A DNA stretch of 6,889 nucleotides, taken from the NCBI GenBank assembly GCA_013693795.1, contig CP059258.1, forward strand, positions 1,993,388 through 2,000,276, read 5' to 3'. Below, piece by piece: positions 6,365-6,889 of the stretch (positions are counted from its first letter, which is position 1; each line of letters opens with the position of its first letter). A program made the translations under genes and the position numbers. Below the pieces are notes generated by a model, which saw only the letters and a program-made list of their open reading frames with translations, was not told the origin of the DNA and did no database searches. The DNA is from Anaerolineae bacterium (lineage in GTDB: Bacteria; Chloroflexota; Anaerolineae; SSC4; Amarolineaceae).

Positions 6365-6371
6365 CGTGGTC

Positions 6372-6889
6372 ATGGCACAAATCCGATCGGCAATCACGCA
6401 TGTGTTGTTCGACCTCGATGGCACGCTCACCGATCCACGACTGGGTCTGGTGGGTGCGATCCAGTACGCTTTACGGCGGTTGGGGTACCCGGCGCCACCG
6501 GAAGAGACGCTGTTGTGGACCATCGGCCCACCGCTGCGGGCATCGTTCGCCGTTCTGTTGGAATCGAATGACGAGGCATTGCTGACCGATGCAATCGAGC
6601 ACTACCGTGAGCAGTACGGCGCGACCGGGCTGTACGAAAACCAGGTTTACCCCGGCATCCCCGAGGCGCTGGCCGCGCTGCAGGCCCTACCGGTCACGTT
6701 GTTCGTGGCGACCTCCAAGCCGCACCTGTTTGCCCGGCGCATCATCGACCACTTTGGGCTGGGTGGTTATTTCCGCCACGTGTACGGCAGCGAAACCGAC
6801 GGTCGGCACATGGACAAGCGTGACCTGCTGCGTCACATTCTGAAAAAGGAAGGGTTTGCCCCCGACGCGGCCCTGATGGTGGGCGACCG
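6372..6889 (+). CDS. HAD-family phosphatase, phosphoglycolate-phosphatase-like (3' end outside window)
   Basis: The open frame from ATG 6372 to the window end gives 172 codons plus two bases. All four haloacid dehalogenase motifs are present: motif I FDLDGTLTD with nucleophile Asp14 and general acid/base Asp16; motif II VATSKP with Thr114/Ser115; motif III Lys149 in HMDKRDLL; and motif IV beginning MVGDR (Asp172) at the very end. Residues about 20-90 form a helical C1-type cap. This matches the Gph/PgmB-like group of small-molecule phosphomonoesterases in the cytoplasm. The substrate cannot be told from sequence, so gph is not assigned. About 40-50 residues should lie beyond the window. GTG at 6366 is an alternative start. 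The gene is divergent from the coiled-coil genes and probably unrelated in function. Confidence 0.92.
   Translation, partial: MAQIRSAITHVLFDLDGTLTDPRLGLVGAIQYALRRLGYPAPPEETLLWTIGPPLRASFAVLLESNDEALLTDAIEHYREQYGATGLYENQVYPGIPEALAALQALPVTLFVATSKPHLFARRIIDHFGLGGYFRHVYGSETDGRHMDKRDLLRHILKKEGFAPDAALMVGD

Larger units (their letters stand above)
5932..6371. other. Divergent intergenic region, no gene supported
   Basis: The 440 bp between the small coiled-coil gene and the HAD gene show no frame with recognisable protein features. They contain a minus-strand promoter candidate (6139-6168), a possible plus-strand promoter (6335-6364), two copies of TGAGGTTCGCC (near 6124 and 6188), and GC-rich inverted repeats near 6296-6321 (CGCCG...CGGCG and GGCGA-CATA-TCGCC). 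No tRNA or other RNA gene was seen. Confidence 0.6.

Noticed and set aside
5871..6401. Minus-strand 176-codon open frame in the divergent intergenic region
   Set aside because: Composition is rich in Cys, His, Pro and Arg with no known motif. It overlaps both flanking genes and contains the promoter elements.

Overview
The window is about 60% GC. It looks like a member of the Chloroflexota (Anaerolineae/Caldilineae-like). The main reason is the tyrosyl-tRNA synthetase, whose sequence resembles those of that phylum as I remember them; no search was possible. Two conserved housekeeping-type genes sit at the edges, and both are cut by the window. At the left is tyrS on the minus strand. At the right is a HAD-family phosphatase on the plus strand. 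Both read cleanly without frameshifts.

The middle holds two genes for coiled-coil proteins, both on the minus strand. The upstream one (5931 to 5210) encodes about 241 residues: one N-terminal membrane helix with a GxxxGxxxGxxxG glycine pattern, then a coiled coil. The downstream one (4339 to 954) encodes about 1128 residues: a long, mostly coiled-coil rod with an exact 28-residue repeat, ending in two helix-hairpin-helix (H3TH-like) units. As given, both genes are broken by single-base indels: seven in the large gene and four in the small one. Correcting them restores an exact multiple of three in each case, with no nonsense codons. I therefore read them as real genes carrying uncorrected sequencing errors, or very recently broken genes. 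A strong inverted repeat with A/T tracts at 910-944 ends the large gene, and tyrS appears to start from its own promoter next to it.

The two coiled-coil genes are separated by about 870 bp packed with repeats. There are two 96%-identical 154-bp MITE-like elements with long terminal inverted repeats and TA flanks (4508-4661 and 5057-5210). Between them are seven copies of a 15-bp palindrome (CGTCCC-GTA-GGGACG), four of them in a 50-bp tandem array. To their left lies a 67-bp element bounded by perfect 17-bp inverted repeats (4438-4504). The stop codon of the small coiled-coil gene is formed by the junction with the right MITE.

A plausible reading is that the two genes form a membrane-anchored, DNA- or nucleoid-facing coiled-coil system: the small protein supplies the membrane anchor and the large rod supplies H3TH domains. 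This is inference. No family name could be assigned to the whole proteins. The 440-bp gap between the small coiled-coil gene and the HAD gene is divergent and holds a good minus-strand promoter and a possible leaderless promoter for the HAD gene.
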